NCBI GenBank assembly: GCA_028140765.1
Contig: JAOIOX010000007.1
Location: forward strand, 1 to 39,297
Length of the DNA stretch: 39,297 nt
Direction of reading: 5' to 3'
DNA from: Prochlorococcus sp. AH-736-N03
Lineage (GTDB): Bacteria; Cyanobacteriota; Cyanobacteriia; PCC-6307; Cyanobiaceae
Shown: piece after piece, positions 1-10,697 of the stretch
How positions within the stretch are numbered: the first letter of the stretch is position 1
Layout of the letters: each line of letters opens with the position of its first letter
Program-made: the position numbers and the translations under genes
Notes under the pieces: model-generated
Databases searched by the model: none
What the model was told of the DNA's origin: nothing
What the model saw: the letters and a program-made list of their open reading frames with translations, nothing else

Positions 1-266
1 TGAGATCTGAGCTACCTCGTGGAAGGCGGGGGAAAGTTGGTTCAGCTTTTTTAAAAAGTAATCTACTCAGAATTAAGAAAAGGTTAGATCATGCCGAACA
101 TGGCGGAGCTTTATTACTTGGGGTGAATGGTATTTGCGTTATTGGTCATGGAAGTAGCAAATCTTTATCAGTAGTTAGTGCTCTTCGTTTGGCACACTCC
201 GCAGTGAATCATGGTGTTATGGAAAATTTAAATCAATTGCAAAAGCTTCAAGTTTTAAATTCATAA
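1..266 (+). CDS. plsX: Phosphate acyltransferase PlsX, C-terminal part (truncated by window edge)
   Basis: Open frame from the edge reading ..[52 protein letters not shown].. to TAA at 264-266; PlsX C-terminal motif, immediately upstream of fabH. Confidence 0.85.
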   Translation, partial: RSELPRGRRGKVGSAFLKSNLLRIKKRLDHAEHGGALLLGVNGICVIGHGSSKSLSVVSALRLAHSAVNHGVMENLNQLQKLQVLNS

Positions 267-319
267 AACATATTGAGTCAAATTTATGTTTGACTTATAT
301 AAGTAACTAAAAAACTCTT

Positions 320-1327
320 TTGGAAGGAATAGATTTTAATCAGATTGGAGTATCATTCAAGGGAAGCGGAAGTTATGTACCTGATCAAATATTAACCAAT
401 CAAGAAATCAGTCAAAAGGTTGATACAAGCAATGAATGGATAAAATCTAGAACAGGCATTTCTGAGAGAAGAATCTCTAGCTTAGGAGATAATGTTAATG
501 AGATGGGTTATAAGGCGGCTCTAACTGCTATAGAAATGGCTAATTGGGATATTAAAACAATTGATTTGATTGTTTTAGCTACTTCTACTCCGCATGATTT
601 ATTTGGATCAGCGCCATCAATTCAAGCTAAATTAGGGGCAGCTAATGCTGTAGCTTTCGATTTAACTGCAGCATGTAGTGGTTTCTTATTTGCCCTAGTT
701 ACAACCTCACAATTTTTAAAAGGTGGTAGTTTTAAAAGGGCTGTTGTTATAGGAGCAGATCAACTATCAAGCTTTGTCGATTGGAATGATAGAAGAAGTT
801 GTATTCTCTTTGGAGATGGTGCGGGTGCATTAGCAATTGAAGCCACTAATCAATTTGATAATTTAATTGGTTTTGATATGAGAACTGACGGAGAAAGGGG
901 TTCTTTTCTTAATCTTCCCTCAAAAAATAATAAGGATTTAATAATTGATAACATTGATTTTTTAAGTGGAGCTTTTTCTTCAATTCAGATGAATGGTCAG
1001 GAAGTGTATAAATTTGCAGTTAGAGAAGTTCCGATAATTCTTGAAAAGTTGTTTAATAAAACGCACTATACTTCCGATGAAGTTGATTGGCTTGTACTAC
1101 ATCAAGCTAATCAAAGGATATTGGACTCTGTAGGAGATAGGTTGAAAATCCCTAGAGAAAAAATTCTTAGCAATTTAGAAAAATACGGTAATACTTCAGC
1201 AGCAACAATTCCACTAGTGATAGATGAGGCTATTAGAAGTAATAGAATTAAACAAAATGATATTATTGCTACAAGTGGTTTTGGTGCTGGGTTAAGTTGG
1301 GGTGCAGCCCTCATTAAATGGGGTTAA
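320..1327 (+). CDS. fabH: 3-oxoacyl-[acyl-carrier-protein] synthase III
   Basis: TTG-initiated ORF; FabH motifs (DLTAACSGFLFAL active-site Cys, HQANQRI, GNTSAATIP). Confidence 0.95.
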   Translation: MEGIDFNQIGVSFKGSGSYVPDQILTNQEISQKVDTSNEWIKSRTGISERRISSLGDNVNEMGYKAALTAIEMANWDIKTIDLIVLATSTPHDLFGSAPSIQAKLGAANAVAFDLTAACSGFLFALVTTSQFLKGGSFKRAVVIGADQLSSFVDWNDRRSCILFGDGAGALAIEATNQFDNLIGFDMRTDGERGSFLNLPSKNNKDLIIDNIDFLSGAFSSIQMNGQEVYKFAVREVPIILEKLFNKTHYTSDEVDWLVLHQANQRILDSVGDRLKIPREKILSNLEKYGNTSAATIPLVIDEAIRSNRIKQNDIIATSGFGAGLSWGAALIKWG

Positions 1328-1332
1328 AAAAA

Positions 1333-1338
1333 AAGGAG
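1333..1338 (+). promoter_or_regulatory. Shine-Dalgarno sequence of fabD
   Basis: AAGGAG 4 nt before the ATG at 1343. Confidence 0.6.
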
Positions 1339-1342
1339 CATT

Positions 1343-2239
1343 ATGACAGTTGCATGGGTATTTCCTGGACAGGGTTCGCAAAAAATTGGAATGGCAAAAC
1401 AAATTGAAAATTTGCCAAATACAAAAGAGAGGTTTAATTATGCATCTGAGATATTTGAGAGAAATTTATTTGAAATTTGTGAGTTAAATAATGAACCAAC
1501 AAATCCTCTTATTGATTTAAATAACACAAGAAATACTCAAATATGTCTTTTTTTGGTTGAATCAATTTTATTAGATGCCTTGAAAAAGAAAGGTTTTAAA
1601 CCAACTTATGTTGCTGGACATAGTCTAGGAGAAATCACTGCACTATATTGTGCGGATGTTTTTTCATTCGAAGATTGTGTTTCTCTAATAAAAGAAAGGT
1701 CTCAATTAATGGTAAATGCTGGGAAAGGATCTATGGCAGCAGTAATTGGTTTTGATAGAAATCAGCTAGATCTATTGGTACAAAAAATTGATGATATTGT
1801 GATTGCTAATGATAATAGTTCTTCCCAAGTTGTCTTATCCGGATCTGATGAAGCATTAGATGATTTATCGAGAGAAATTTCTTGTAAAAGATTCTTGAAA
1901 TTAAATGTTTCAGGTGCATTTCATTCCCCATTTATGAATGAACCTTCATCAAGATTTGCTGAGTATTTAAGACAGATTAAATTCCATAATCCCTCTTTCC
2001 CAGTCATAAGCAATTATGAACCTTCACTTTGTAGTGATCCCAATGAGCTTAAAATTAGATTAGAAAAGCAAATGTGTAACGGTGTGAGGTGGCGAGAAAC
2101 AATGGATGTAATGGCAAAAGATACTGATCTTCATATTGTTGAAATTGGCCCTTCTAATGTACTAAGCGGTTTAGGAAAAAGACATCTTAAAGATGTAAAA
2201 ATTTCTCAAGTTTCATCTTCTGATCAAATATCATATTAA
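1343..2239 (+). CDS. fabD: Malonyl CoA-acyl carrier protein transacylase
   Basis: VFPGQGSQ N-terminus and GHSLGE active-site motif; follows fabH. Confidence 0.95.
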   Translation: MTVAWVFPGQGSQKIGMAKQIENLPNTKERFNYASEIFERNLFEICELNNEPTNPLIDLNNTRNTQICLFLVESILLDALKKKGFKPTYVAGHSLGEITALYCADVFSFEDCVSLIKERSQLMVNAGKGSMAAVIGFDRNQLDLLVQKIDDIVIANDNSSSQVVLSGSDEALDDLSREISCKRFLKLNVSGAFHSPFMNEPSSRFAEYLRQIKFHNPSFPVISNYEPSLCSDPNELKIRLEKQMCNGVRWRETMDVMAKDTDLHIVEIGPSNVLSGLGKRHLKDVKISQVSSSDQISY

Positions 2240-2244
2240 TCTTT

Positions 2245-2865
2245 ATGAAAAATGATGTTTTTCAAAAATTAATCTATCAATTGGTAAGCAAACTTTTAGT
2301 ATTTCCAATTTATAAATTTGTATTTAGAGGTTGTTTAATAGGTAGAGAAAATATTCCGCAAAAAGATTCTTTTATAGTTGTTTCTAATCATGGTTCTTTG
2401 CTTGACCCTCCTTTGTTGGGACATGCTCTTGGACGTAATATATCTTTTATGGCTAAGGCAGAACTTTTTACAGTTCCTTTTCTTGGATTTATTATCAAGG
2501 CTTGTGGAGCGTATCCTGTAAAAAGAGGAATTGTGGATAAAAATACAATTAAAACAGCATGTAAAAAATTATCAAATGATAATTGTATTGGAATTTTTAT
2601 TGATGGTACTCGTCAAAAAAATGGTCGAGTGAATAAGCCCAAACAAGGTGCAGCATTATTAGCTTTTAAAAATCAAAAATTATTATTGCCTGTTGCAATA
2701 GTTAATTCACATAGAGTAATGAGATTTAAATTTTGTATTCCCTTATTTTCAAAAATAGTTATTAAAGTTGGAAGACCTTTTCAACCACCACAAAGTTCAT
2801 CAAGAGATGATCTAAATTCTGTCACAATGCGCCTTCAAGATGAAATTAATTATTTGATTGGATGA
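2245..2865 (+). CDS. plsC: 1-acyl-sn-glycerol-3-phosphate acyltransferase
   Basis: NHGSLLDPPLL (HX4D-like) and FIDGTRQKNG motifs of the PlsC family. Confidence 0.88.
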   Translation: MKNDVFQKLIYQLVSKLLVFPIYKFVFRGCLIGRENIPQKDSFIVVSNHGSLLDPPLLGHALGRNISFMAKAELFTVPFLGFIIKACGAYPVKRGIVDKNTIKTACKKLSNDNCIGIFIDGTRQKNGRVNKPKQGAALLAFKNQKLLLPVAIVNSHRVMRFKFCIPLFSKIVIKVGRPFQPPQSSSRDDLNSVTMRLQDEINYLIG

Positions 2866-2869
2866 ATAT

Positions 2870-3523
2870 TTAGTTAATTGGAGAAATAGGGTAAAGAGGC
2901 AAAACTTTTTTCCAGGAATCTAAATTTGAATTTAATAAATTTTTATTAGACGAATCTAATAGTTCTTTTAAATCCTCTTTAGCATCATAAATAGCCTCAA
3001 AAAAAAGTTCTTTACTATCAAGTTCTTTTATAACTTTTGGTAAAACTGTTTCTCGAATGACTAGATCAGAGGGATTTTTTTCGTTATGACAAATTTTATA
3101 TTTACCAGCAATAAAACCCTTTCGTTTTAATTTTTTGTAAATCCAAAATGATTTTTTGTTTATAAAGATATTATTTTTTAGTGCAATTCTTTTTGCCATT
3201 ATTTCAAATGAACTAAAACTGTCTAGAGGACAATTTATTTGTTGTGAGATAGTTCTTGCTAAAACTACAATAAGTCGTGAGGCATTAAAATTAGCAGGCC
3301 CTACACTGACAGATAACTTATTTATTTTTTGTAAATTTTCTTTGGAAATGAATTTGTTAAGGTCATTTATTAAATTGTTGCAAAGGTCATTATCAAATTT
3401 TTTGATAAATAATTCATCAGATTCAGAGTTTTTGTTTTTTCTATAACCAAAGCCAAAAGAATTATCTGTGCTGTAGATCACTAATATTGGGTAATTTTCT
3501 CTTTGTTTTAGTTTATTTTTCAT
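2870..3523 (-). CDS. tsaB: tRNA threonylcarbamoyladenosine biosynthesis protein TsaB (YeaZ family)
   Basis: VIYSTDNSFGFGY N-terminus, SVSVGPANFNASRLIV motif typical of TsaB. Confidence 0.75.
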   Translation of the reverse strand: MKNKLKQRENYPILVIYSTDNSFGFGYRKNKNSESDELFIKKFDNDLCNNLINDLNKFISKENLQKINKLSVSVGPANFNASRLIVVLARTISQQINCPLDSFSSFEIMAKRIALKNNIFINKKSFWIYKKLKRKGFIAGKYKICHNEKNPSDLVIRETVLPKVIKELDSKELFFEAIYDAKEDLKELLDSSNKNLLNSNLDSWKKVLPLYPISPIN

Positions 3524-3532
3524 CTATTACCT

Positions 3533-3784
3533 TTAAACAGGTAATTCCATGCCTGGGTTACATTTAGACCATTTACCAAATTCATTTTTAAAACTTTCAC
3601 AAGATTGGACATCCCAATCAGTTTTATAATCACCATTATTATCTTTAACTATACTGACATGAATGAATGGTTTTTTTGCTTTAAAATCAGGTAGATCACA
3701 AATGTGATCAACACCATGATTATTTTCAACATCATGATATGTGATACATCTATCAACCCATTTACAGTTGATGCAAATGCACAT
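3533..3784 (-). CDS. ycf34: Ycf34 family protein (cysteine-rich, putative Fe-S)
   Basis: MCICINCKWVDRCITYHDVENNHG N-terminal Cys motif of Ycf34. Confidence 0.85.
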   Translation of the reverse strand: MCICINCKWVDRCITYHDVENNHGVDHICDLPDFKAKKPFIHVSIVKDNNGDYKTDWDVQSCESFKNEFGKWSKCNPGMELPV

Positions 3785-3798
3785 AATAAATAAATAAA

Positions 3799-5016
3799 AT
3801 GAAAAATAACATTCTCACAGATCATACACTAATTATCGATGAATTAGAAACAAGTATAAAATTTCATAATTTGAATTTTATTTTAGATTTTTTACCTAAA
3901 GGATCATATTTGGTTGGAGGTTTCATAAGGGATATTATTTTGGGAAGAAAAACTGAAAAGATCGATGTTGATATTGTGGTACCTTTAAATGCAATTGAAA
4001 TTGGGAAAAAGATTGCAGAAAATATTGAATCAAAATTTATAATTTTAGATGAAAAAAGAGAAGTAGTAAGGATTTTTCTAAATAATATTAATATTGATAT
4101 TGCTAATCAGGTTTCATCTACGGTAGAAGGAGATTTGTTTTCTAGAGACTTTTCGATTAATTCAATTGCTTTTTTATTAGATAAGAAATGTTTGTTTGAT
4201 CCATTAAATGGTCTTAAAGATCTAGAGATTTCTTTGCTTAGAAGTCATTCTGAAAAAAATTTACTGAATGATCCTTTGCGAATATTAAGATGTTTTCGAT
4301 TTGTTTCAGAATTGAATTTTAAAATTGATCTTAATTTAATTACTTTTATAAAAAAAAATAAAGTGAAATTATATCTTGCTGCTAAAGAGAGGATTAATTA
4401 TGAAATACAGAAAATAGTAAATGGAGCGAATGCTCTTGAAGCAGTATTGCTAATAAAAAAATTAAATATATTTGGTATTGATAATTTATCTGAAGATTCT
4501 TTTTTTTTGGATTTAGAGAAAATTAATTATGCAGAACTTAATCAGGAAGAAAAAGAAAAGTTTTTACCATCATTTTTTATTGCTCAAATTTTGGATGTTG
4601 TATCTCTGGAGAAACTTAAATTTAGTAAAGCTGAAATTTCAAAAACTAAGTTATTACGAAAATGGCATTTTTTGTTGGAGAAAAAAAATATCGCTCAATT
4701 AACTGAAGCAGAAAGATTTGCATTACATAAAGAATTAGAGATGTTTCTTCCATTATTTATTTTTTATTTACCTCAAAACTTTCGATTAGATTGGCTTCAT
4801 AAATGGCGTAACAACAATGATAAATTATTTCATCCTTCAAACTTAATTAATGGTGATGTAATTAAAAAAAATTTAAAAATAAAGGATGGGCCTATCTTAG
4901 GAGAGCTTTTACACTATCTTTCGAAAGAACTTGCGTATAAAAGATTGAATAATTTTGATGAAGCTATTTATAAAGCAAAGCGATGGATTGAACAAAATGC
5001 GCCAAAATGTGATTAA
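3799..5016 (+). CDS. cca: CCA-adding tRNA nucleotidyltransferase / poly(A) polymerase family
   Basis: GSYLVGGFIRDIILGRKTEKIDVDIVV class II nucleotidyltransferase head domain, RDFSINSIAF and DPLRILRCFRF motifs. Confidence 0.85.
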   Translation: MKNNILTDHTLIIDELETSIKFHNLNFILDFLPKGSYLVGGFIRDIILGRKTEKIDVDIVVPLNAIEIGKKIAENIESKFIILDEKREVVRIFLNNINIDIANQVSSTVEGDLFSRDFSINSIAFLLDKKCLFDPLNGLKDLEISLLRSHSEKNLLNDPLRILRCFRFVSELNFKIDLNLITFIKKNKVKLYLAAKERINYEIQKIVNGANALEAVLLIKKLNIFGIDNLSEDSFFLDLEKINYAELNQEEKEKFLPSFFIAQILDVVSLEKLKFSKAEISKTKLLRKWHFLLEKKNIAQLTEAERFALHKELEMFLPLFIFYLPQNFRLDWLHKWRNNNDKLFHPSNLINGDVIKKNLKIKDGPILGELLHYLSKELAYKRLNNFDEAIYKAKRWIEQNAPKCD

Positions 5017-5074
5017 ATACACATAGCTTAGTTTTGTTTAGAAGTTCAGACTTCAAAATCATTTTTAAAAATTT

Positions 5075-5494
5075 ATGAGCATTCGCATTTACGTTGGCAA
5101 CTTACCACAAGGATTTAATCCAAAAGAATTTGATACACTTTTAAAGTCAGTTTCTGATTCGATCAGATTTAAAGCAGTTCTAGATAAGGAAACTAAGGAA
5201 TGCAGAGGTTTTGGTTTTGCGACAACTAATAATGAAGATAATGCTAATTTATTAATTCAAAAGTTAAATGGTTTTGAATTTAATGGTTCTAAATTAAGAG
5301 TAGAGCTATCAGAAAAGAAAGATTCTGCTTCAAATAAAAGAAATAGTGGAAAATTAAATAAGAATAAGAAGAGGAAAGACTTTAAGAAAATTGTTCACAG
5401 TGATGCTCCTAACTTAGAAGCTCCTGATCCAAGATGGGCTGGAGAACTATCTAAATTAAAAGATTTATTGGCTAATCAGAAGACTCCTGTTTAG
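5075..5494 (+). CDS. RNA-binding protein, single RRM domain
   Basis: IYVGNLP (RNP2) and ECRGFGFATT (RNP1), basic linker, C-terminal RWAGELSKLKDLL. Confidence 0.9.
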   Translation: MSIRIYVGNLPQGFNPKEFDTLLKSVSDSIRFKAVLDKETKECRGFGFATTNNEDNANLLIQKLNGFEFNGSKLRVELSEKKDSASNKRNSGKLNKNKKRKDFKKIVHSDAPNLEAPDPRWAGELSKLKDLLANQKTPV

Positions 5495-6403
5495 TCATTT
5501 GATTCGAGAGATTAAAAATGATATTGGAATTTCAAAAGCTTTTACTGAATTTTTTACAAAAGCTCTATTGTTAAAGACATCATAGTCTAGCCTTTCTATA
5601 GAATCTAATATTCCTCTGTAAAGACGTAAGGATGTCCAAACAGGCCATCTTGCGTCGGAAGATAACCATTTGATTCCATCTTCAGATTTCTGGAACCAAT
5701 CGCGAGCTCTAGTTAATTGAAAGTTCATAAGTGCTTTCCATTGTTTGTTTATTTCACCTTTTAAAAGTTTTTCTTCAGAATAATTAAATTTTTCAATATC
5801 TTCTTGAGGAAGATAAATTCTACCTCTTTGCCTATCTTCGCCAACATCTCTTAATATATTTGTTAATTGATTAGCTATACCTAAAGCTATAGCGGCTTCT
5901 GAGGGGTCAGGCTTGGCACTCCATGGGGCTGATGTATAAGCGCTATCAATCCCCATGACATTCTGAGTCATCAAACCAACTGTCCCTGCGACTCTATAAC
6001 AATAGAGCTTTAATTCATCAAAATCTTTGTATCTAAATTTATTAAGATCCATTCTCTGACCATCTATCATGTCTAGGTAAGGTTGAATACTTTGTGGATA
6101 TTTTTCGATGGTGTCTAGTAGAACGGCATCTAATTCAGATTTAATGTTGCCTTTAAAAACATTCTTTGTATTTTCTTCCCATGCATTTAAATTTTCTGCA
6201 AGTTCATCTTGCGATTTAGTTGAAGCTTCTAAACTATCCATTATTTCATCTGTTCTTCTACACCAAACATAAATAGCCCAAATAGCTTTTCTTTTCTCTA
6301 CAGGAAGGAGAAGCGTCCCCAAGTAGAAGGTTTTAGCCCATTTTTGGGTTTCTTTTCGGCATATCTCGTATGCTCGATCTAGTTGAGAAATTGAATTTTT
6401 CAA
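5495..6403 (-). CDS. crtB: Phytoene synthase
   Basis: Squalene/phytoene synthase motifs (YVWCRRTDEIMD, NQLTNILRDVGEDRQRGRIYLP); adjacent to pds. Confidence 0.96.
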   Translation of the reverse strand: MKNSISQLDRAYEICRKETQKWAKTFYLGTLLLPVEKRKAIWAIYVWCRRTDEIMDSLEASTKSQDELAENLNAWEENTKNVFKGNIKSELDAVLLDTIEKYPQSIQPYLDMIDGQRMDLNKFRYKDFDELKLYCYRVAGTVGLMTQNVMGIDSAYTSAPWSAKPDPSEAAIALGIANQLTNILRDVGEDRQRGRIYLPQEDIEKFNYSEEKLLKGEINKQWKALMNFQLTRARDWFQKSEDGIKWLSSDARWPVWTSLRLYRGILDSIERLDYDVFNNRAFVKNSVKAFEIPISFLISRIK

Positions 6404-6442
6404 AAAGTGTTAGATAAATTTTAAATTACTGGAATGTAAATC

Positions 6443-7885
<1,443 letters not shown>

Positions 7886-7933
7886 TTAAAGTTAGAACAT
7901 AATAGTTTTTTTCGTTGATTATTTCGTAAAATT

Positions 7934-8281
7934 ATGGAAAAAATGCTTTTAAAATCGACTACTAGGCATGTAAGAATTTTTACTGCCGAAGTGGTAGATG
8001 AAGAATTAAAGTTTCATCCCAATAAACTAACTCTTGATTTAGATCCCGATAACGAATTTATTTGGAACGAAGATTCTCTGAACAAAATAAACGAAAAATT
8101 CAATGGATTATTAAAAGAGAGAGCAGGAAAGGATTTAGATGATTATGAACTGCGAAAAATAGGATCAGAAATTGAAGGTTTGATTAAATTTTTGCTTCAA
8201 AATGGTCAGCTTAGCTATAACCCTGATTGTAGAGTAATGAATTATTCAATGGGTTTACCAAAGACAAATGAAGTGCTGTGA
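7934..8281 (+). CDS. ndhM: NAD(P)H-quinone oxidoreductase subunit M
   Basis: [17 protein letters not shown]...[13 protein letters not shown] typical of NdhM. Confidence 0.9.
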   Translation: MEKMLLKSTTRHVRIFTAEVVDEELKFHPNKLTLDLDPDNEFIWNEDSLNKINEKFNGLLKERAGKDLDDYELRKIGSEIEGLIKFLLQNGQLSYNPDCRVMNYSMGLPKTNEVL

Positions 8282-8901
8282 ATAGATCATCCTCAAATAG
8301 AAGGCCAAGAAGAGGCTCAAATAGAAGTTATTATCCACCAAATCCGAAGGACATTGATCCGTATGGTCAAAGAAACAATAGATTGCCTGCTTCTTCTGAA
8401 CAAAAGATCAACTTTAGTACAGGAACCATTGCCGTACTTGCTGGAGTATTAATTTTAGGAGTTGGTATCGGGAGCGCTATTACCAGTACAACTGATGGTG
8501 GGCAGGGAAATATAGCAAGTCAACAACAATTAGACATGGCTGTTCCAGATCCTGAATTTTGCAGACAATGGGGAGCTAGTGCTTTTGTAATTGATGTTGA
8601 AATGTATACGACTTTAAATCCATCTACGAGTTTTGTAACGCAACCAGCTCTTCAGCCAGGGTGTGTTATTAGAAGAGAGAATTGGACAGTGTTACAAAAA
8701 CAGGGCGCAATTAGTAATGAAGATGTAAGAGAATGTAAGCAGAGGATGAATACTTTTGCTTATATTGGTTCTATAAGAGATAAGCCAATTGTGAAGTGCG
8801 TTTATCAGACTGATGTAAATGAAAATAAATTTATAATAAAAGGTGATGGACAAGCTGAAGACGGTGGAGTAGGTATTAACAAAGAAGCAATTCAGTTTTG
8901 A
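8278..8901 (+). CDS. Conserved cyanobacterial protein, single TM helix (DUF3172-like)
   Basis: GTG start overlapping ndhM stop (GTGA); TM segment [20 protein letters not shown]; conserved [25 protein letters not shown]. Confidence 0.75.
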   Translation: MNRSSSNRRPRRGSNRSYYPPNPKDIDPYGQRNNRLPASSEQKINFSTGTIAVLAGVLILGVGIGSAITSTTDGGQGNIASQQQLDMAVPDPEFCRQWGASAFVIDVEMYTTLNPSTSFVTQPALQPGCVIRRENWTVLQKQGAISNEDVRECKQRMNTFAYIGSIRDKPIVKCVYQTDVNENKFIIKGDGQAEDGGVGINKEAIQF

Positions 8902-8907
8902 TCGATA

Positions 8908-9852
8908 TTATATATACCTCAAAGGGCTTTCTAAACTAGCAAATTGTGGGAGAACGTTTTTCTTAAATACTTCTGATGCTCTTGATGTATATCTTGACGG
9001 ATTAGTAATTAATTTAAGTTCTCTTTTTACCTCTAAATCAGCGACGAATGCTTTATGGATTGTTCCAGCCGATAATTCTCTTTCAATAGAAACAACAGGC
9101 AAAAAGGAAGCTCCTAAACCTGATTGAACTGCATTCTTGATTGCCTCAAGAGAGTTAAGTTCCATCTCAATTTTTAATCTTTGAATATCAAGCCCAGAAT
9201 CTTGGAGAAGTTTGTCAACTACTTTTCTTGTTGTAGATTGTGAGTCTAATGTTACAAAATTTAATTTGTATAAGTCTTCTTTTAGAAGCTCTTTTTTGGT
9301 CGAAAGTGGATGTTTAGATGGTAAAACTAATGCCAATTCATCAGTGGCATATGGAATTACTTGTAGTAAATTTTCTAAATCTCCAGGTAATTGTCCGCCA
9401 ATAATGGCTAAGTCAATTTGCCCATTTGCCACACTCCAACCAGTTCTTCTCGTACTGTGAACTTGAAGTTGAACTGATACATCAGGGTATTTTTGTCTGA
9501 ATAGTCCTATCATTCTCGGCATTAAATAGGTACCCGTTGTTTGGCTCGCGCCAATGACAAGAGTTCCACCTTTTAAGCTATTTAAATCTTCAATAGCTTT
9601 GCAAGCTTCGTCGCATTGATTCAAAATTCGTTCACAATATTCAAGTAATAGTCTCCCTGCTTCAGTCAATAGAGCCTTCCTACCACCTCTGTCGAAAATT
9701 GTGATTTCAAGTTGTTTTTCTAAATTTTGTATTTGTAAACTTACAGCAGGTTGGGTTACATATAAGAGATCTGCAGCTTTTTTAAAACTTCCTTGAGCTG
9801 CAATAGCTTTTAATATTCTTAGTTGGTCGAGTGTAAATGGTAATTCTGGCAT
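8908..9852 (-). CDS. rbcR: LysR-family transcriptional regulator, RbcR/CbbR-like
   Basis: [43 protein letters not shown] LysR HTH; conserved in cyanobacteria/plastids as RbcR (Ycf30). Confidence 0.85.
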   Translation of the reverse strand: MPELPFTLDQLRILKAIAAQGSFKKAADLLYVTQPAVSLQIQNLEKQLEITIFDRGGRKALLTEAGRLLLEYCERILNQCDEACKAIEDLNSLKGGTLVIGASQTTGTYLMPRMIGLFRQKYPDVSVQLQVHSTRRTGWSVANGQIDLAIIGGQLPGDLENLLQVIPYATDELALVLPSKHPLSTKKELLKEDLYKLNFVTLDSQSTTRKVVDKLLQDSGLDIQRLKIEMELNSLEAIKNAVQSGLGASFLPVVSIERELSAGTIHKAFVADLEVKRELKLITNPSRYTSRASEVFKKNVLPQFASLESPLRYI

Positions 9853-9881
9853 CTATTATGCCTACAGTTTCTTATAATTCT

Positions 9882-9911
9882 AATGCTTAAGAGCATTCTT
9901 GTTAAGAACAA
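9882..9911. promoter_or_regulatory. Two tandem inverted repeats in the rbcR / NnrU-like divergent intergenic region
   Basis: AATGCT-TAAG-AGCATT (9882-9897) and TTGTT-AAG-AACAA (9899-9911), both perfect dyads. Confidence 0.5.
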
Positions 9912-9935
9912 AATTTATTTGAAAAATTTAAATTA

Positions 9936-10664
9936 ATGGAGACTCATAAAACTTCGCTAATCATCTTTATTTTGATTTTGATTTTCGCAGTCATTCATAG
10001 TGGGGGAGCTGCTTTAAGAATCAAAGCAGAATCTATTATGGGTCCAAGATTATGGAGGTTATGTTTTGTTTTTTTAAGTTTGCCATCTGCAATTATCTTG
10101 ATTAGTTATTTTTTAGCTCATAGATATGACGGAATCAGATTATGGAATTTACAGGGCAATAATTTTGTTTTTATGGTCGTTTGGTTCTTAACTGCAATTA
10201 GTTTTTTATTTTTATATCCCGCTACTTACAATTTGTTAGAAATACCTTCCGTTTTAAAACCTAGAGTACGAATTTATGGAACTGGGATAATGCGAATCAC
10301 AAGACATCCACAAGCATTTGGTCAGATAATTTGGTGTTTTGCTCATACTTTATGGATTGGTACATCATTCACATTAGTAACTTCTATTGGCTTAGTTTTG
10401 CATCATCTTTTTGCAATCTGGCATGGCGATAAGAGATTAGCGAATAGATTTGGAGAAGAATTTGAAAACTTTAAAAAAAATACTTCTATAATCCCTTTCT
10501 TGGCGATACTAGAGGGGAGGCAAGAATTTAAGATTAAAGAATTTTTTAGGTTATCTCAAGTTGGCATATTAATTGCTATAAGTGTACTTTGGTGGTCTCA
10601 TCAATATATAAATATTGCTGTTAAAACATTTAATTCATCATTTTTGTCTGAATTTTTCAATTGA
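9936..10664 (+). CDS. NnrU family integral membrane protein, Z-ISO (15-cis-zeta-carotene isomerase)-like
   Basis: RITRHPQAFGQIIWCFAHTLWIG and LVLHHLFAIWHGDKRL motifs of NnrU/Z-ISO; multiple TM segments; within 2.1 kb of pds. Confidence 0.75.
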   Translation: METHKTSLIIFILILIFAVIHSGGAALRIKAESIMGPRLWRLCFVFLSLPSAIILISYFLAHRYDGIRLWNLQGNNFVFMVVWFLTAISFLFLYPATYNLLEIPSVLKPRVRIYGTGIMRITRHPQAFGQIIWCFAHTLWIGTSFTLVTSIGLVLHHLFAIWHGDKRLANRFGEEFENFKKNTSIIPFLAILEGRQEFKIKEFFRLSQVGILIAISVLWWSHQYINIAVKTFNSSFLSEFFN

Positions 10665-10697
10665 CAGTTTAAAATCAAAATATAATTTTTTTAAAAA

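Noticed and set aside
1111-1314. 67-aa antisense ORF within fabH
   Set aside because: Fully inside a conserved gene, no recognisable domain; chance ORF.
3156-3446. 96-aa plus-strand ORF opposite tsaB
   Set aside because: Antisense shadow; hydrophobic Leu/Phe-rich product typical of reversed AT-rich coding sequence.
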